Assembly: GCF_025465935.1 (NCBI RefSeq)
Contig: NZ_JANLNV010000079.1
Coordinates: 25,198-89,197, forward strand
From: Pseudomonas sp. 7P_10.2_Bac1
GTDB taxonomy: Bacteria > Pseudomonadota > Gammaproteobacteria > Pseudomonadales > Pseudomonadaceae
Length of the DNA stretch: 64,000 nt
Reading direction: 5' to 3'
Shown: positions 25,405-33,941 of the stretch, piece after piece
Layout: each line of letters opens with the position of its first letter
Numbering within the stretch: position 1 is the stretch's first letter
Notes under the pieces: generated by a model
Seen by the model: only the letters and a program-made list of their open reading frames with translations
Told to the model about the DNA's origin: nothing
Database searches by the model: none
Made by a program: the position numbers and the translations under genes

Positions 25405-25775
25405 GGCATCAAACGCTCGCGGTCTTTGGCCAGCTCTTCAAGCGTGGCGTTGAAAGGAGAGGACTCATCGAACACTGCCGCTTTGAGACGCAAGCCGCAG
25501 AAAATAGCCGCCAGCGTGTAAAACACGCAAAGCCCGATGATACCGGGCAGGCGGTAACTGTCCCAAAGCACGATCAATATCAGTGCAGACAGGCCAATCA
25601 GCAGCAGCAATGCAAACACCAGCGCCAGCCCGGCAAACAGCAGCAGGCTGACGGTGCGTGCTTTTTGCTCCTGCAGTTCGATGCCCAGCAACTCGACGTG
25701 GCTGTGCAGCAAGCCCAGGAACGCGGCACCCAGGCGCCGCGGTGAGGAACGAGGGGAGCCGGATTCTTCTGTCAT
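25401..25775 (-). CDS. Phage holin-like / YqjE family inner membrane protein
   Basis: 124 residues with two long hydrophobic segments (about 43-72 and 77-98) after the amphipathic stretch LLHSHVELLGIELQEQKAR, typical of the YqjE/holin-X family. The ATG at 25775 lies 1 base past the stop of the gene before it (TGATATG). Function is not established; YqjE partners the ribosome-binding YqjD in E. coli. Confidence 0.8.
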   Translation of the reverse strand: MTEESGSPRSSPRRLGAAFLGLLHSHVELLGIELQEQKARTVSLLLFAGLALVFALLLLIGLSALILIVLWDSYRLPGIIGLCVFYTLAAIFCGLRLKAAVFDESSPFNATLEELAKDRERLMP

Positions 25776-25776
25776 A

Positions 25777-26091
25777 TCAGCGCCGGGTAGCCAACAGGCC
25801 AATCAGAAAGCCCACCCCGGCAGCAATGCCAACCGATTGCCACGGATTCGTCTGAACATAATCTTCGGCAGCAGAGACTGCGGCCTCACCCCGTTCTTGC
25901 AAGGATTCCTTGGCGTCTTCCAGCGAAGCGCGAGCTTTCTTCAGGCTCAGCTTGATCTGGTCGCGCACTTCATCGGCCTGGTCGCCGGCCAGAAACGCAC
26001 TGTGCTCCAGCAGACGTTCGGTGTCGTTGACCAAGGCCTGGAAATCGGCCTTGAGGATTTCTTGAGCATTCTTTGCTGTTATGCGGGCCAT
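25777..26091 (-). CDS. DUF883 family protein, YqjD/ElaB-like
   Basis: 104 residues. A long charged helix (residues 5-80), then the conserved WQSVGIAAGVGFLIGLLATRR end that forms a C-terminal membrane anchor. YqjD and ElaB of E. coli attach ribosomes to the inner membrane in stationary phase under sigma-S. It is the first gene of the three-gene operon. Confidence 0.88.
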   Translation of the reverse strand: MARITAKNAQEILKADFQALVNDTERLLEHSAFLAGDQADEVRDQIKLSLKKARASLEDAKESLQERGEAAVSAAEDYVQTNPWQSVGIAAGVGFLIGLLATRR

Positions 26092-26124
26092 GATTATCTC
26101 CGTGAGTGGCTTCTTGATGGTTCG

Positions 26125-26155
26125 AGTGTAGGCATTCGCTGAAGGTTCAGTACTT
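26125..26155 (-). promoter_or_regulatory. Sigma-S-like promoter of the yqjD-like operon
   Basis: On the minus strand the -10 element CTACACT preceded by TGC (26125-26134) matches the sigma-S preference (extended, C at -13). It lies 34 bases before the ATG. The -35 region is weak, as allowed for sigma-S. Confidence 0.4.
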
Positions 26156-26235
26156 TTCTTCGCATCGCATCAATGTGCGGTTCTGCCAATGCCCCTGGAA
26201 GGGTTAACCCTAACTGAAAGAAACCTTACCTTAAA

Positions 26236-27972
26236 TTATTCGTCTTCGCGGGGGAAAACCGGCGTATCCAAAGGTTCGCTACGCTGCAGACAACCTTCCA
26301 GCAAGTGATAGCGGTTATGGCGCACCTCATCGACTCGATGGCGTACCGTTTTTTCTGGCAGCCCGAGTAATATCAGGGCATGGGAGGCCAGCATCAAGCT
26401 GGACTCCAGCAGTTCGGGCACCACTTCAGTGGCGCCCGCCACTTTGAGTGCCGTGAGCTGGCTGTCGTCGCGGGTCCTGACCAGAATAGGCACGTCCAGA
26501 GTAATGAGTCGGGCTTCTTTGAGCACACTCATCGCGATGTCGGTGTTGTCCACGGCAATCACCAGCAACCGTGCGCGATCCAGCCCCACCGCCCGAAGCA
26601 GGTCGCCACGACGGGCATCGCCATAATGCACGGTGTTTTCGGTTTTGTTGGCCTTCTGGATTTGGTCCGGATCGTAGTCCAGCGCAATAAAGTCCTGTTT
26701 TTCACGGTGCAGGAATCGCCCGATGGACTGGCCGACCCGACCGTAGCCACAGATCACCACATGCCCATGCAGTTCAGCACTTTGTTCTGAGATCTTTTCC
26801 AGCTCGGCCTCTTCGTTCGAGGTGTGGTGCAGGCTCGCCGCGATGCGGGGGGCGGCGCGAAGCAGCAGGGGCGTCAGCAGCATGGAGCAGAACGTGGCCG
26901 CCAGTAAGTAAGGCGCGTACTCAGAAGGGATCAGCGCGTTGAGTTGCATTTGTGCCATCAGCGCGAAACAGAATTCGCCGCCTTGGGCCAAAGCCAGGCC
27001 GCTACGCCATGCCGTCTCGCCATCGCTGCCTCGCAGCTTGACCAGGACCGCCATGACACACCCTTTGATCAGCATTAGAACCAAGGTTAGGCCCAGGATC
27101 AAAAAGCCGTGGTGCAGGAACAATTGCAGGTCGATGAGCATGCCGATGCTGACGAAGAACAGCCCCAGCAGTATGTCGCGGAAGGGGCGAATGTCGGCTT
27201 CGATCTGGTGCCGATAATGGCTTTCACCCAGCAACATGCCCGCCAGGAAGGCACCGAGCGCCGGAGACAAGCCCAGTAAATGGGTCAACCAGGCTGTGAC
27301 CAGGACGATCACCAGCGCCAGTAGTACAAACAGTTCGGCTGAACGCGAGGCTGCCACTTCGTGAAACAGCCGCGGCAGCACCAGGCGACTGGTGATCAGC
27401 AGACCCACGAACAAAATCACGGTTTTGCCCAAGGTGATGGGCAGCGCCCAATACCAGGCCTGCTCGCTACTGCCGGCAAACACCGGCACCAGCGTCAGCA
27501 GCAACACGGCAACCACGTCCTGGAACAGCAACACACCAATCGCGTTCTGGCCGTGGGAGCTGAAAATCTCCCCCAGGCTGGTCAGCTCTTTGCTGACGAT
27601 GGCGGTGGACGACAGGGCCAACCCGGCCCCCAGTAGAAAGGCGCTGTTCGCCGACATGCCAAAGGCCAGCAGCAGCCCACCCAGCACGGCGGCGGTGCAG
27701 ATTACTTGCAAGCTACCGAGGCCAAAGACCACACGGCGCAGCTTGAGCATCTTGGGCAGTGAAAACTCCAATCCCAGGGAGAACAGCAAAAACACCACCC
27801 CCAACTCGCCGAGGTCCGGCAGGTCCGGGCTGTTATTGACCCAGTTAAGCGCTGTCGGGCCGATAAACAGGCCGACGCACAGATACCCCAGCACCGGTGG
27901 CAGTTGCAAGCGTCGAAACAGAGCAATGACCACCAGTGACGAGGCAAGAATGATTAATAGATTGGCAAACAC
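26236..27972 (-). CDS. KefB/YbaL-type monovalent cation:proton antiporter with RCK domain
   Basis: 578 residues. About twelve membrane segments (residues 1-380; LGYLCVGLFIGPTALNW and GLALSSTAIVSKEL are CPA2 motifs), then a TrkA-N Rossmann domain starting HVVICGYGRVGQSIGRFL near residue 402. Such proteins exchange potassium or sodium for protons under control of nucleotide or glutathione binding. No KefF/KefG partner is adjacent, so glutathione gating is unproven. Confidence 0.88.
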   Translation of the reverse strand: MFANLLIILASSLVVIALFRRLQLPPVLGYLCVGLFIGPTALNWVNNSPDLPDLGELGVVFLLFSLGLEFSLPKMLKLRRVVFGLGSLQVICTAAVLGGLLLAFGMSANSAFLLGAGLALSSTAIVSKELTSLGEIFSSHGQNAIGVLLFQDVVAVLLLTLVPVFAGSSEQAWYWALPITLGKTVILFVGLLITSRLVLPRLFHEVAASRSAELFVLLALVIVLVTAWLTHLLGLSPALGAFLAGMLLGESHYRHQIEADIRPFRDILLGLFFVSIGMLIDLQLFLHHGFLILGLTLVLMLIKGCVMAVLVKLRGSDGETAWRSGLALAQGGEFCFALMAQMQLNALIPSEYAPYLLAATFCSMLLTPLLLRAAPRIAASLHHTSNEEAELEKISEQSAELHGHVVICGYGRVGQSIGRFLHREKQDFIALDYDPDQIQKANKTENTVHYGDARRGDLLRAVGLDRARLLVIAVDNTDIAMSVLKEARLITLDVPILVRTRDDSQLTALKVAGATEVVPELLESSLMLASHALILLGLPEKTVRHRVDEVRHNRYHLLEGCLQRSEPLDTPVFPREDE

Positions 27973-28011
27973 TAGGCGTTTCCTTTACTCATTTCTCAAG
28001 CGGTGAGCACT

Positions 28012-28060
28012 CTGTAGTCGCTGTCGAGGCACGGAACTGCGCAGCGGTCGTGGAAGGGCT
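28012..28060. repeat. Intergenic repeat of the TGTAGTCGCTG family
   Basis: Begins CTGTAGTCGCTGTCGAGG and contains CTGCGCAGCGGTCGTG. Related copies are at 33777 and, inverted, at 43820. It lies in the 228-base gap between the divergent antiporter and glutaredoxin-like genes. Confidence 0.6.
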
Positions 28061-28200
28061 GCAAGAGCACGCCAGTACATAGCGTAGTCGCAAGCACTGC
28101 TGTAACGCGATTGCTCTGATGAGTCTGGCTACCGAGGCAGTGTCGACGTGTCCGGGCAAGGCTCTTAAACTAAGCGCTCACCCTACACAGGTTGATGACC

Positions 28201-28440
28201 ATGCTTCCCGAATGTCAGTTGCTCGGCACCTTGGGTTGCCATCTGTGCGAACTGGCCGAAGACGTCGTAATGCCGTTGGTGCTGGAGTACGGCTTGCTGG
28301 TTGAGCTGATTGATATCGCCGACAGTGAAGACGCCGTTGAAGCCTACGGCTTGCGCATCCCCGTGTTGCGCCGCGTCGATACCGGCGCTGAACTGGACTG
28401 GCCGTTTGATACAGAGCAGGTGACTCACTTTCTGCTATAG
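28201..28440 (+). CDS. Glutaredoxin-like protein (DUF836)
   Basis: 79 residues with a thioredoxin-like fold and the redox motif CHLC in LLGTLGCHLCELAED near residue 12, followed by VELIDIADSEDAVEAYGLRIPVL. In place of the dithiol CPYC of classical glutaredoxins it has CHLC. The ATG at 28201 has AGG 10 bases upstream; ATG 28195 is also possible. The pseudouridine synthase gene starts 57 bases later on the same strand. Confidence 0.8.
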   Translation: MLPECQLLGTLGCHLCELAEDVVMPLVLEYGLLVELIDIADSEDAVEAYGLRIPVLRRVDTGAELDWPFDTEQVTHFLL

Positions 28441-28496
28441 CTTGCGGCGCACTGTGCGTGATAATCGCGGGCTGCTTTTCTTGCCCAGAGTTTTTT

Positions 28497-29387
28497 ATGT
28501 CGACTCAGCTTTTCAACGCCGCCGAGCATCAAGCCAGCACTTTGTTTCTGCCGCCGGGTGATTGGCCAACAGTGCTTGAGTGTTTATGCGAGCATTTTCG
28601 GGCCATCAGCCGTGAGCAATGGCTGGACCGATTCGCCCGCGGCCGCGTGCTGGACGCATACGGAGCGCCGATCAGCCCGCTGCTGGCGTACAAGGAAGGC
28701 CTGCGTATTCACTATTTTCGCGAAGTGCCCAACGAAACCCCTATCCCGGTCCAAGAAACCATTCTCTACGCCGATGAGCATCTGGTAGTAGCAGACAAAC
28801 CGCATTTTCTGCCGGTGACCCCGGCTGGCGAGTACGTCGAGCAAACCTTGCTGCGTCGTTTGATCCGCACGCTGGACAACCCGAATCTGGTGCCCTTGCA
28901 CCGGATCGACCGGCACACGGCGGGACTGGTGTTGTTCTCGGCCAACCCGGCCAGTCGTTCGGCGTATCAGTCGTTGTTTCCCACGCGCAAAATTGAAAAA
29001 CGCTACGAAGCGATTGCACGCGCCTTGCCTGAGCTTGAGTTGCCGTTGGTGCACAAAAGCCGTTTGGTGGATGGCGAGCCTTTTTTCCGCATGCAAGAAG
29101 GGCCGGGTGCCAGCAACACCGAAACCCGCGTTGAAGTGTGTGAGAAAAATGGCGATTTGTGGCGTTACGGGCTCTACCCGGTGACCGGCAAAAAACATCA
29201 GTTGCGGGTGCACATGGCGGCGCTGGGAGCTGGGATTTGCAACGACCCGTTCTATCCCGAGGTGATCAAGGACGCGGTGGATGACTACGCCAGGCCGCTG
29301 AAGCTTTTGGCCCAGGGTTTGCGTTTTGCTGACCCGCTGACGGGCGAAGAGCGCGTTTTTGAGAGCTGCATTTCCCTGGACTGGTAA
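28497..29387 (+). CDS. RluA family pseudouridine synthase
   Basis: 296 residues. The catalytic motif is HRIDRHTAGLVLF near residue 137, with the aspartate in the place of the RLD motif; LPVTPAGEYVEQTLLRRL precedes it and KKHQLRVHMAALG near 235 is the second conserved block. The enzyme isomerises uridine in rRNA or tRNA; the exact site cannot be told. The start ATG 28497 gives MSTQLFNAAEHQ. Confidence 0.87.
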   Translation: MSTQLFNAAEHQASTLFLPPGDWPTVLECLCEHFRAISREQWLDRFARGRVLDAYGAPISPLLAYKEGLRIHYFREVPNETPIPVQETILYADEHLVVADKPHFLPVTPAGEYVEQTLLRRLIRTLDNPNLVPLHRIDRHTAGLVLFSANPASRSAYQSLFPTRKIEKRYEAIARALPELELPLVHKSRLVDGEPFFRMQEGPGASNTETRVEVCEKNGDLWRYGLYPVTGKKHQLRVHMAALGAGICNDPFYPEVIKDAVDDYARPLKLLAQGLRFADPLTGEERVFESCISLDW

Positions 29388-29415
29388 GGGTCTGGTTGAT
29401 GCACGCCGATTGAGT

Positions 29416-29491
29416 CTAAAAGACCGGATCAAGAGGACTGTTGCCAGTATGAAACTGATCAGTCAGATTCAGGCTAAAAGGTCTGATCAAG
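29416..29491. repeat. Two direct 18-base repeats upstream of fadL
   Basis: CTAAAAGACCGGATCAAG (29416-29433) and CTAAAAGGTCTGATCAAG (29474-29491) match at 15 of 18 positions, 58 bases apart start to start. They could be regulator sites for the FadL gene at 29625. Confidence 0.4.
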
Positions 29492-29624
29492 GAACGAAAT
29501 GCCTGCTTAAGTCGTTGAAATAGCAAGATTGTCTGACAAAAACAAAGATGAAAAACTCTTCATAAACACCCCGCTCGAAGATTGATAGTTTCCACGTCGC
29601 TGCCCAATCATTCGAGTTCTAATA

Positions 29625-30911
29625 ATGAATAACAAAATGCTCAAAAGCGCTTTGGCGCTTTCCGTTGCTTTTGCCTCAACTCAACTGTTCGCCGGTGGTT
29701 TCTCCCTCAACGAACAAAGTGTCAGCAGCATGGGGACCGGTTTTGCCGGCCGTTCCTCTTCTGCCGATGACGCCAGTACCGTATATGGCAACCCCGCCGG
29801 TATGGCCCGCCTCAAGCACAACGAAGTCAGCTTCGGTGCCACCTACCTTGATGCCAAAAGCGATATCAAGGACGCCAGTTCCACGCAGTTTGGCGCTGAA
29901 AACCCGGGTACCAACAAGGGTGATATGGTGCCCGGTATCGGCGTGCCGTTCGGTTACCTGGTGACCCCGATCGACGAGCACTGGGCGTTTGGTCTGGGCA
30001 TTTATGCCCCGTTTGGCCTTATCACCGATTATGAGCACAGTTTCCAGGGCAATGGCTTTGGCAACAAAAGCAAGGTTCAAGTCACCACGATCCAGCCGAC
30101 AGTCAGCTATGCCTTCAACGACAAAGTGTCGGTGGGCTTTGGCCCGACCTTCAACCGCCTCACGGGCGAGCTGGACTCCCAGGTGCCAGCGTTTGGTCTG
30201 GGCTCAGAAAACGTCAAGATCAAAGGTGACGACAACGCCACAGGCTTCAACGCCGGCCTGTTGGTGCAGGCGCTGGACAGTACCCGCATTGGTGTGACCT
30301 ACCACTCGCAAGTGGTTTACCACCTGACCGGTAACACCAACGCCTCGGGTGTTCTTACGGACCTGGTGGACGGTGGACCGCAGCGTTATGGCGCGAAGCT
30401 GAACATCACCACGCCGTCCTCGGTGGACTTCTCCGTCACTCACCAGCTCAACGATGACTGGACCCTGTATGCGGGCAGTACCTACACGCGCTGGAGCCAG
30501 TTGAAGAAAATCACCGTCAATAACTCGGGTGTATCCGACGCTGCTGCCGAGTTGGCCGGGCTGAACTCCATCACCGAAGTTCAGAACTGGCACGACACGT
30601 GGTCGCACGCCATCGGCGCTGCGTACCGGGTCAATAAACAACTGGTTCTGCGCACCGGTTTCACGGTGGACCAGACCCCAACCAACAACACTGACCGCTC
30701 GGTACGTATTCCTACGGGTGACCGTACGGTCTTCAGCGTGGGTGCGGGGTGGACGCCAGTGGATAACCTGACCTTTGATGTCGCTTACTCCTACCTCAAG
30801 GAGCAGCCGATCAAGGTCCGTGATAGCTTGCCAGCGTTAGGGCTGACCTATGACGCGAAGTATGAGAACAGTGCCAACGGTTTTGGTGGCTCGGTGACCT
30901 ACCGCTTCTGA
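29625..30911 (+). CDS. fadL: FadL/OmpP1 family outer-membrane fatty-acid porin
   Basis: 428 residues. Signal peptide MNNKMLKSALALSVAFASTQ to FA-GG (about residue 23), then the family start GGFSLNEQSVSSMGTGFAGR and NPAGMARL, which form the N-terminal plug. The rest is a beta-barrel ending in the outer-membrane signature with terminal Phe (VTYRF). It takes up long-chain fatty acids or other hydrophobic compounds, a function that links to fadBA and psrA in this window. Confidence 0.92.
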   Translation: MNNKMLKSALALSVAFASTQLFAGGFSLNEQSVSSMGTGFAGRSSSADDASTVYGNPAGMARLKHNEVSFGATYLDAKSDIKDASSTQFGAENPGTNKGDMVPGIGVPFGYLVTPIDEHWAFGLGIYAPFGLITDYEHSFQGNGFGNKSKVQVTTIQPTVSYAFNDKVSVGFGPTFNRLTGELDSQVPAFGLGSENVKIKGDDNATGFNAGLLVQALDSTRIGVTYHSQVVYHLTGNTNASGVLTDLVDGGPQRYGAKLNITTPSSVDFSVTHQLNDDWTLYAGSTYTRWSQLKKITVNNSGVSDAAAELAGLNSITEVQNWHDTWSHAIGAAYRVNKQLVLRTGFTVDQTPTNNTDRSVRIPTGDRTVFSVGAGWTPVDNLTFDVAYSYLKEQPIKVRDSLPALGLTYDAKYENSANGFGGSVTYRF

Positions 30912-30954
30912 TCGTGCAGTACACCTAACCTGTGTTTTTACATCCGCGTTAAAC

Positions 30955-30987
30955 AACAAAACCCGCACATGGCGGGTTTTGTTTTTT
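30955..30987. terminator. Bidirectional terminator between fadL and the lipoprotein gene
   Basis: AACAAAACCCGC-ACATG-GCGGGTTTTGTT with a following T-run. The 12-bp stem suits both converging genes. Confidence 0.9.
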
Positions 30988-31006
30988 AAAGTCCGAAAGC
31001 CAAGGC

Positions 31007-31228
31007 TTACAGCTCTTTAACGGTGCGCACCTGGTCTTTGTTGATGCGAGTTTCTTTACCGTCCAGTTGTTTGAACTGGTAAAAACCCGACGAAGAGTCG
31101 TACTTAGGGGCGTCAACAGTCTGAATTTCACGGCCGTCGTTGAGCGTGATCACGCTTGGCGAGGAGCAACCAGCGAGGGCGGCCAGGCCAGCAGTGAGCA
31201 TAAGAGCGGCCAGAGTCCGATGAGTCAT
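31007..31228 (-). CDS. YgdI/YgdR family small lipoprotein
   Basis: 73 residues. Lipoprotein signal with lipobox LAGC (Cys about residue 21), then the SH3-like core VITLNDGREIQTVDAPKYD and KETRINKDQVRTVKEL typical of YgdI/YgdR. Location: periplasmic face of a membrane. Start ATG 31228 has GGAGAT upstream; an upstream TTG-type start would add 5 residues. Confidence 0.88.
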   Translation of the reverse strand: MTHRTLAALMLTAGLAALAGCSSPSVITLNDGREIQTVDAPKYDSSSGFYQFKQLDGKETRINKDQVRTVKEL

Positions 31229-31329
31229 GTTTATCTCCAACAAATAGAGGTGCTGTTATTAATCACTGTCCTTGAGACGTATACATCGCCCCCAAGTTCC
31301 TTGGCGAGCCACAAGAACAGCACGTTAGA

Positions 31330-31899
31330 TTAGATGAGCAGGTCAGCGGTGTTGAAGTTGCTTAACCGTGAATCATTCTGCGGGCATTGTACGGGCTGTG
31401 CATTGAGCTGCAGCATGATTTTTTTCGGGCTACGTTCGCCTGTGTGCCAGGCCGCTTCGAACATCGCAGCAAGGGCGGTTGGAATCACGCAGAACAAGGG
31501 CTCCCAGTGCTCGCCCTGACGTAACATGACCGGTTGATCCGGTGTGAGCGCGGCAGCCCGAAGCAGGGCCTTGAGCAACTCGCCATCGACCCTGGGCACA
31601 TCGCATGGCAGCACCAGCAAATGGGAATGCCGGGCCACTGCCAGCCCCGCCCGAATGCCCGCCAACGGCCCGGCAAAATCGTCGTTGTCATCGCTGACCA
31701 ACTGATCGGCATACACGGCGTAGCGATCGTGATTGCGATTGCAGGAAATGATCAAGTCGTCCGTGAGCGGTCGTGCAACCCGCTGCACATAAGCAATCAA
31801 CGGCTGCTCGTGCCACAGCACCAGGCCTTTGTCCTGACCGCCCATGCGCTGGCCCTGACCTCCGGCCAGCAGCAGGATCGAACTGTGAAACGCACGCAT
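31330..31899 (-). CDS. mobA: Molybdenum cofactor guanylyltransferase MobA
   Basis: 189 residues. Nucleotidyl transferase motif LLLAGGQGQRMGGQDKGL at the N-terminus, GPLAGIRAGL near residue 78 and LPCDVPRVD near 97. It attaches GMP to molybdopterin to make the guanine dinucleotide cofactor. Start ATG 31899 is chosen to fit the family; the frame is open upstream. It diverges from moaB. Confidence 0.93.
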   Translation of the reverse strand: MRAFHSSILLLAGGQGQRMGGQDKGLVLWHEQPLIAYVQRVARPLTDDLIISCNRNHDRYAVYADQLVSDDNDDFAGPLAGIRAGLAVARHSHLLVLPCDVPRVDGELLKALLRAAALTPDQPVMLRQGEHWEPLFCVIPTALAAMFEAAWHTGERSPKKIMLQLNAQPVQCPQNDSRLSNFNTADLLI

Positions 31900-31979
31900 G
31901 GGTTTACCCCGCTCAGCCAGGCAAAAAACAAGGGCGTGATATAACATCCAAGTGTTTTTCCCACAACTGGACCCCGTTT

Positions 31980-32519
31980 ATGAAAGCCAAGGTTGATGCG
32001 CCTTTCGTCCCTTTGAACATTGCGGTGTTAACCGTCAGCGATACCCGGACCCTTGAAACCGACACTTCCGGGCAAGTCTTTGTCGATCGCCTGAGCGAGG
32101 CAGGGCACCATTTGGCCGCGCGGGTATTGCTCAAGGATGACCTGTATAAAATTCGCGCTCAGGTCGCCACCTGGATTGCCGATGATGAAGTGCAGGTGGT
32201 GCTGATCACCGGCGGTACAGGTTTTACAGCGCGTGACAGTACACCAGAGGCCGTGAGCTGTTTGCTGGATAAACAGGTAGATGGTTTTGGTGAGCTGTTC
32301 CGCCAGATTTCGGTGGCTGATATCGGTACCTCGACCGTGCAATCACGCGCCTTGGCCGGTTTGTCCAATGGCACGCTGGTGTGCTGTCTGCCGGGCTCCA
32401 CCAATGCCGTGCGTACGGGATGGGATGGCATCCTGGCCGAGCAACTGGACTCGCGTCATCGCCCTTGCAACTTTGTCGCGCACTTGAAGCAGGCACCGGC
32501 CTGTGAAACCCGTGGATAA
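31980..32519 (+). CDS. moaB: Molybdenum cofactor biosynthesis protein MoaB
   Basis: 179 residues of the MoaB/Mog fold. TGGTGFTARDSTPEA near residue 85 and CLPGSTNAVRTGWDGI near 140 are the molybdopterin-binding motifs. It adenylates molybdopterin or supports that step. Its last 17 bases overlap moeA. In P. aeruginosa the matching pair is moaB2-moeA2. Confidence 0.93.
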   Translation: MKAKVDAPFVPLNIAVLTVSDTRTLETDTSGQVFVDRLSEAGHHLAARVLLKDDLYKIRAQVATWIADDEVQVVLITGGTGFTARDSTPEAVSCLLDKQVDGFGELFRQISVADIGTSTVQSRALAGLSNGTLVCCLPGSTNAVRTGWDGILAEQLDSRHRPCNFVAHLKQAPACETRG

Positions 32520-33729
32520 GCCGGGGCGCACAGGTGAGTTGATGCCTGTTGAGGTGGCGCTGGCGCAACTGTTGGCGCTGGCTGAAGCCGCCCCGATCGT
32601 TGAGAGCGAGTCGGTGGCCCTGGCTGACGGCGATGGGCGTGTGCTGGCCGAGGACCTGGTGGCCAGCCTCGATTTACCACCGTGGCCGAACAGCGCCATG
32701 GATGGCTACGCACTCAACCTGGCCGACTGGTCGGGTGAGCCGCTACCGGTGAGCCAGCGGATTTTTGCCGGGCAAGCGCCTGAGCCTTTGCAGCCGGGCA
32801 CATGCGCGCGCATCTTCACGGGCGCGCCGGTCCCGCAGGGCGCCGATTGCGTTGAAATGCAGGAAAACGCTCAAGTGCAGGCCGATGATCGGGTGCTGTT
32901 CACCGAAGCGTTGTCGGTGGGTCAGAACATTCGTCCTCAGGGGCAGGAAACTACAGCAGGCGAAACCGTGTTGTCTGCGGGGACGCGTCTTGGACCTATT
33001 GAACAAGGGCTGGCGGCCTCGCTGGGGGCTGCCACGCTTAAGGTGATTCGTCGGGTCCGGGTGGCGGTGCTGTCGACTGGGGATGAGCTGGTCGAACCGG
33101 GCCAGCCGCTGGGGCCGGGGCAGATCTACAACAGTAATCGTGTGGTGTTGTGCAGTTGGTTGCAGCGCATGGGCTGCGAGGTGATCGACGCCGGGATCTT
33201 GCCCGACGACCTGCCCGAGACGCGGCAACGCTTGGCGGAACTGGGCGCGGTTGACCTGATCTTGTCCACCGGCGGTGTTTCGGTGGGCGAGGCGGACTTT
33301 TTGGGGATTGCGTTGCGTGAAGAGGGTGAACTGGCCCTGTGGAAACTGGCGATCAAACCCGGAAAACCCCTGACCTTCGGTCATTTTCGCGGTGTGCCGG
33401 TGATTGGCTTGCCGGGTAACCCGGCCTCGACTCTGGTGACCTTTGCCTTGCTGGCCCGGCCTTACTTGTTGCGTCGTCAAGGCGTGCAAGAAGTTGCGCC
33501 GTTGAAATTTCAAGTGCCGGCCGGATTCGTTTGGGCCAAGCCGGGCAATCGCCGTGAATACCTGCGTGGCCGACTGGATCAAGGCCGGGCAATCATTTAC
33601 AAAAACCAGAGCTCAGGCGTTTTACGCAGTGCCGCCTGGGCCGAAGGGCTGGTTGAAGTGCTTGAAGGCAGCACGCTGGTCGAAGGCGATTGGGTCGGTT
33701 TTATCCCGCTAAGCGAAGTGCTGGGCTAA
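32503..33729 (+). CDS. moeA: Molybdopterin molybdenumtransferase MoeA
   Basis: 408 residues. PNSAMDGYAL near residue 62, RIFTGAPVPQGAD near 105, STGDELVEPGQPLGPGQIYN near 190 and LPGNPAST near 305 are family motifs. It inserts molybdate into adenylated molybdopterin. The GTG at 32503 overlaps moaB by 17 bases; an ATG at 32542 with AGGTGAG just before it is an alternative start that would remove the overlap and 13 residues. Confidence 0.92.
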   Translation: MKPVDKPGRTGELMPVEVALAQLLALAEAAPIVESESVALADGDGRVLAEDLVASLDLPPWPNSAMDGYALNLADWSGEPLPVSQRIFAGQAPEPLQPGTCARIFTGAPVPQGADCVEMQENAQVQADDRVLFTEALSVGQNIRPQGQETTAGETVLSAGTRLGPIEQGLAASLGAATLKVIRRVRVAVLSTGDELVEPGQPLGPGQIYNSNRVVLCSWLQRMGCEVIDAGILPDDLPETRQRLAELGAVDLILSTGGVSVGEADFLGIALREEGELALWKLAIKPGKPLTFGHFRGVPVIGLPGNPASTLVTFALLARPYLLRRQGVQEVAPLKFQVPAGFVWAKPGNRREYLRGRLDQGRAIIYKNQSSGVLRSAAWAEGLVEVLEGSTLVEGDWVGFIPLSEVLG

Positions 33730-33776
33730 TTCCCTCAAACCGCCAGGAGGGGCCGCCCCGTCTTCGAGCAGGGCAT

Positions 33777-33898
33777 GACTGTAGTCGCTGACGAGGTAAG
33801 AGGCTGCGATCGGCTGCCTGCAGCCGTGAAACCCTCCGCCTGGGGTTCCGGGGGGAGGCCTTCCAGATTAAAAGATCGCGAGGCAAGCTCGCTCCTAC
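33777..33898. repeat. Composite intergenic repeat: TGTAGTCGCTG element plus half REP
   Basis: TGTAGTCGCTGACGAGG (33780-33796) and a following GGCTGCGATCGGCTGC belong to the family seen at 28012 and 43820. Bases 33867-33898 (AAAAGATCGCGAGGCAAGCT and following) are one half of the GGAGCGAGCT family. The two lie between converging moeA and the ManC-like gene. Confidence 0.65.
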
Positions 33899-33941
33899 CG
33901 CAATGCTGTTTACTTAGGTCAAGTGGACAGCCTTGCGCACT

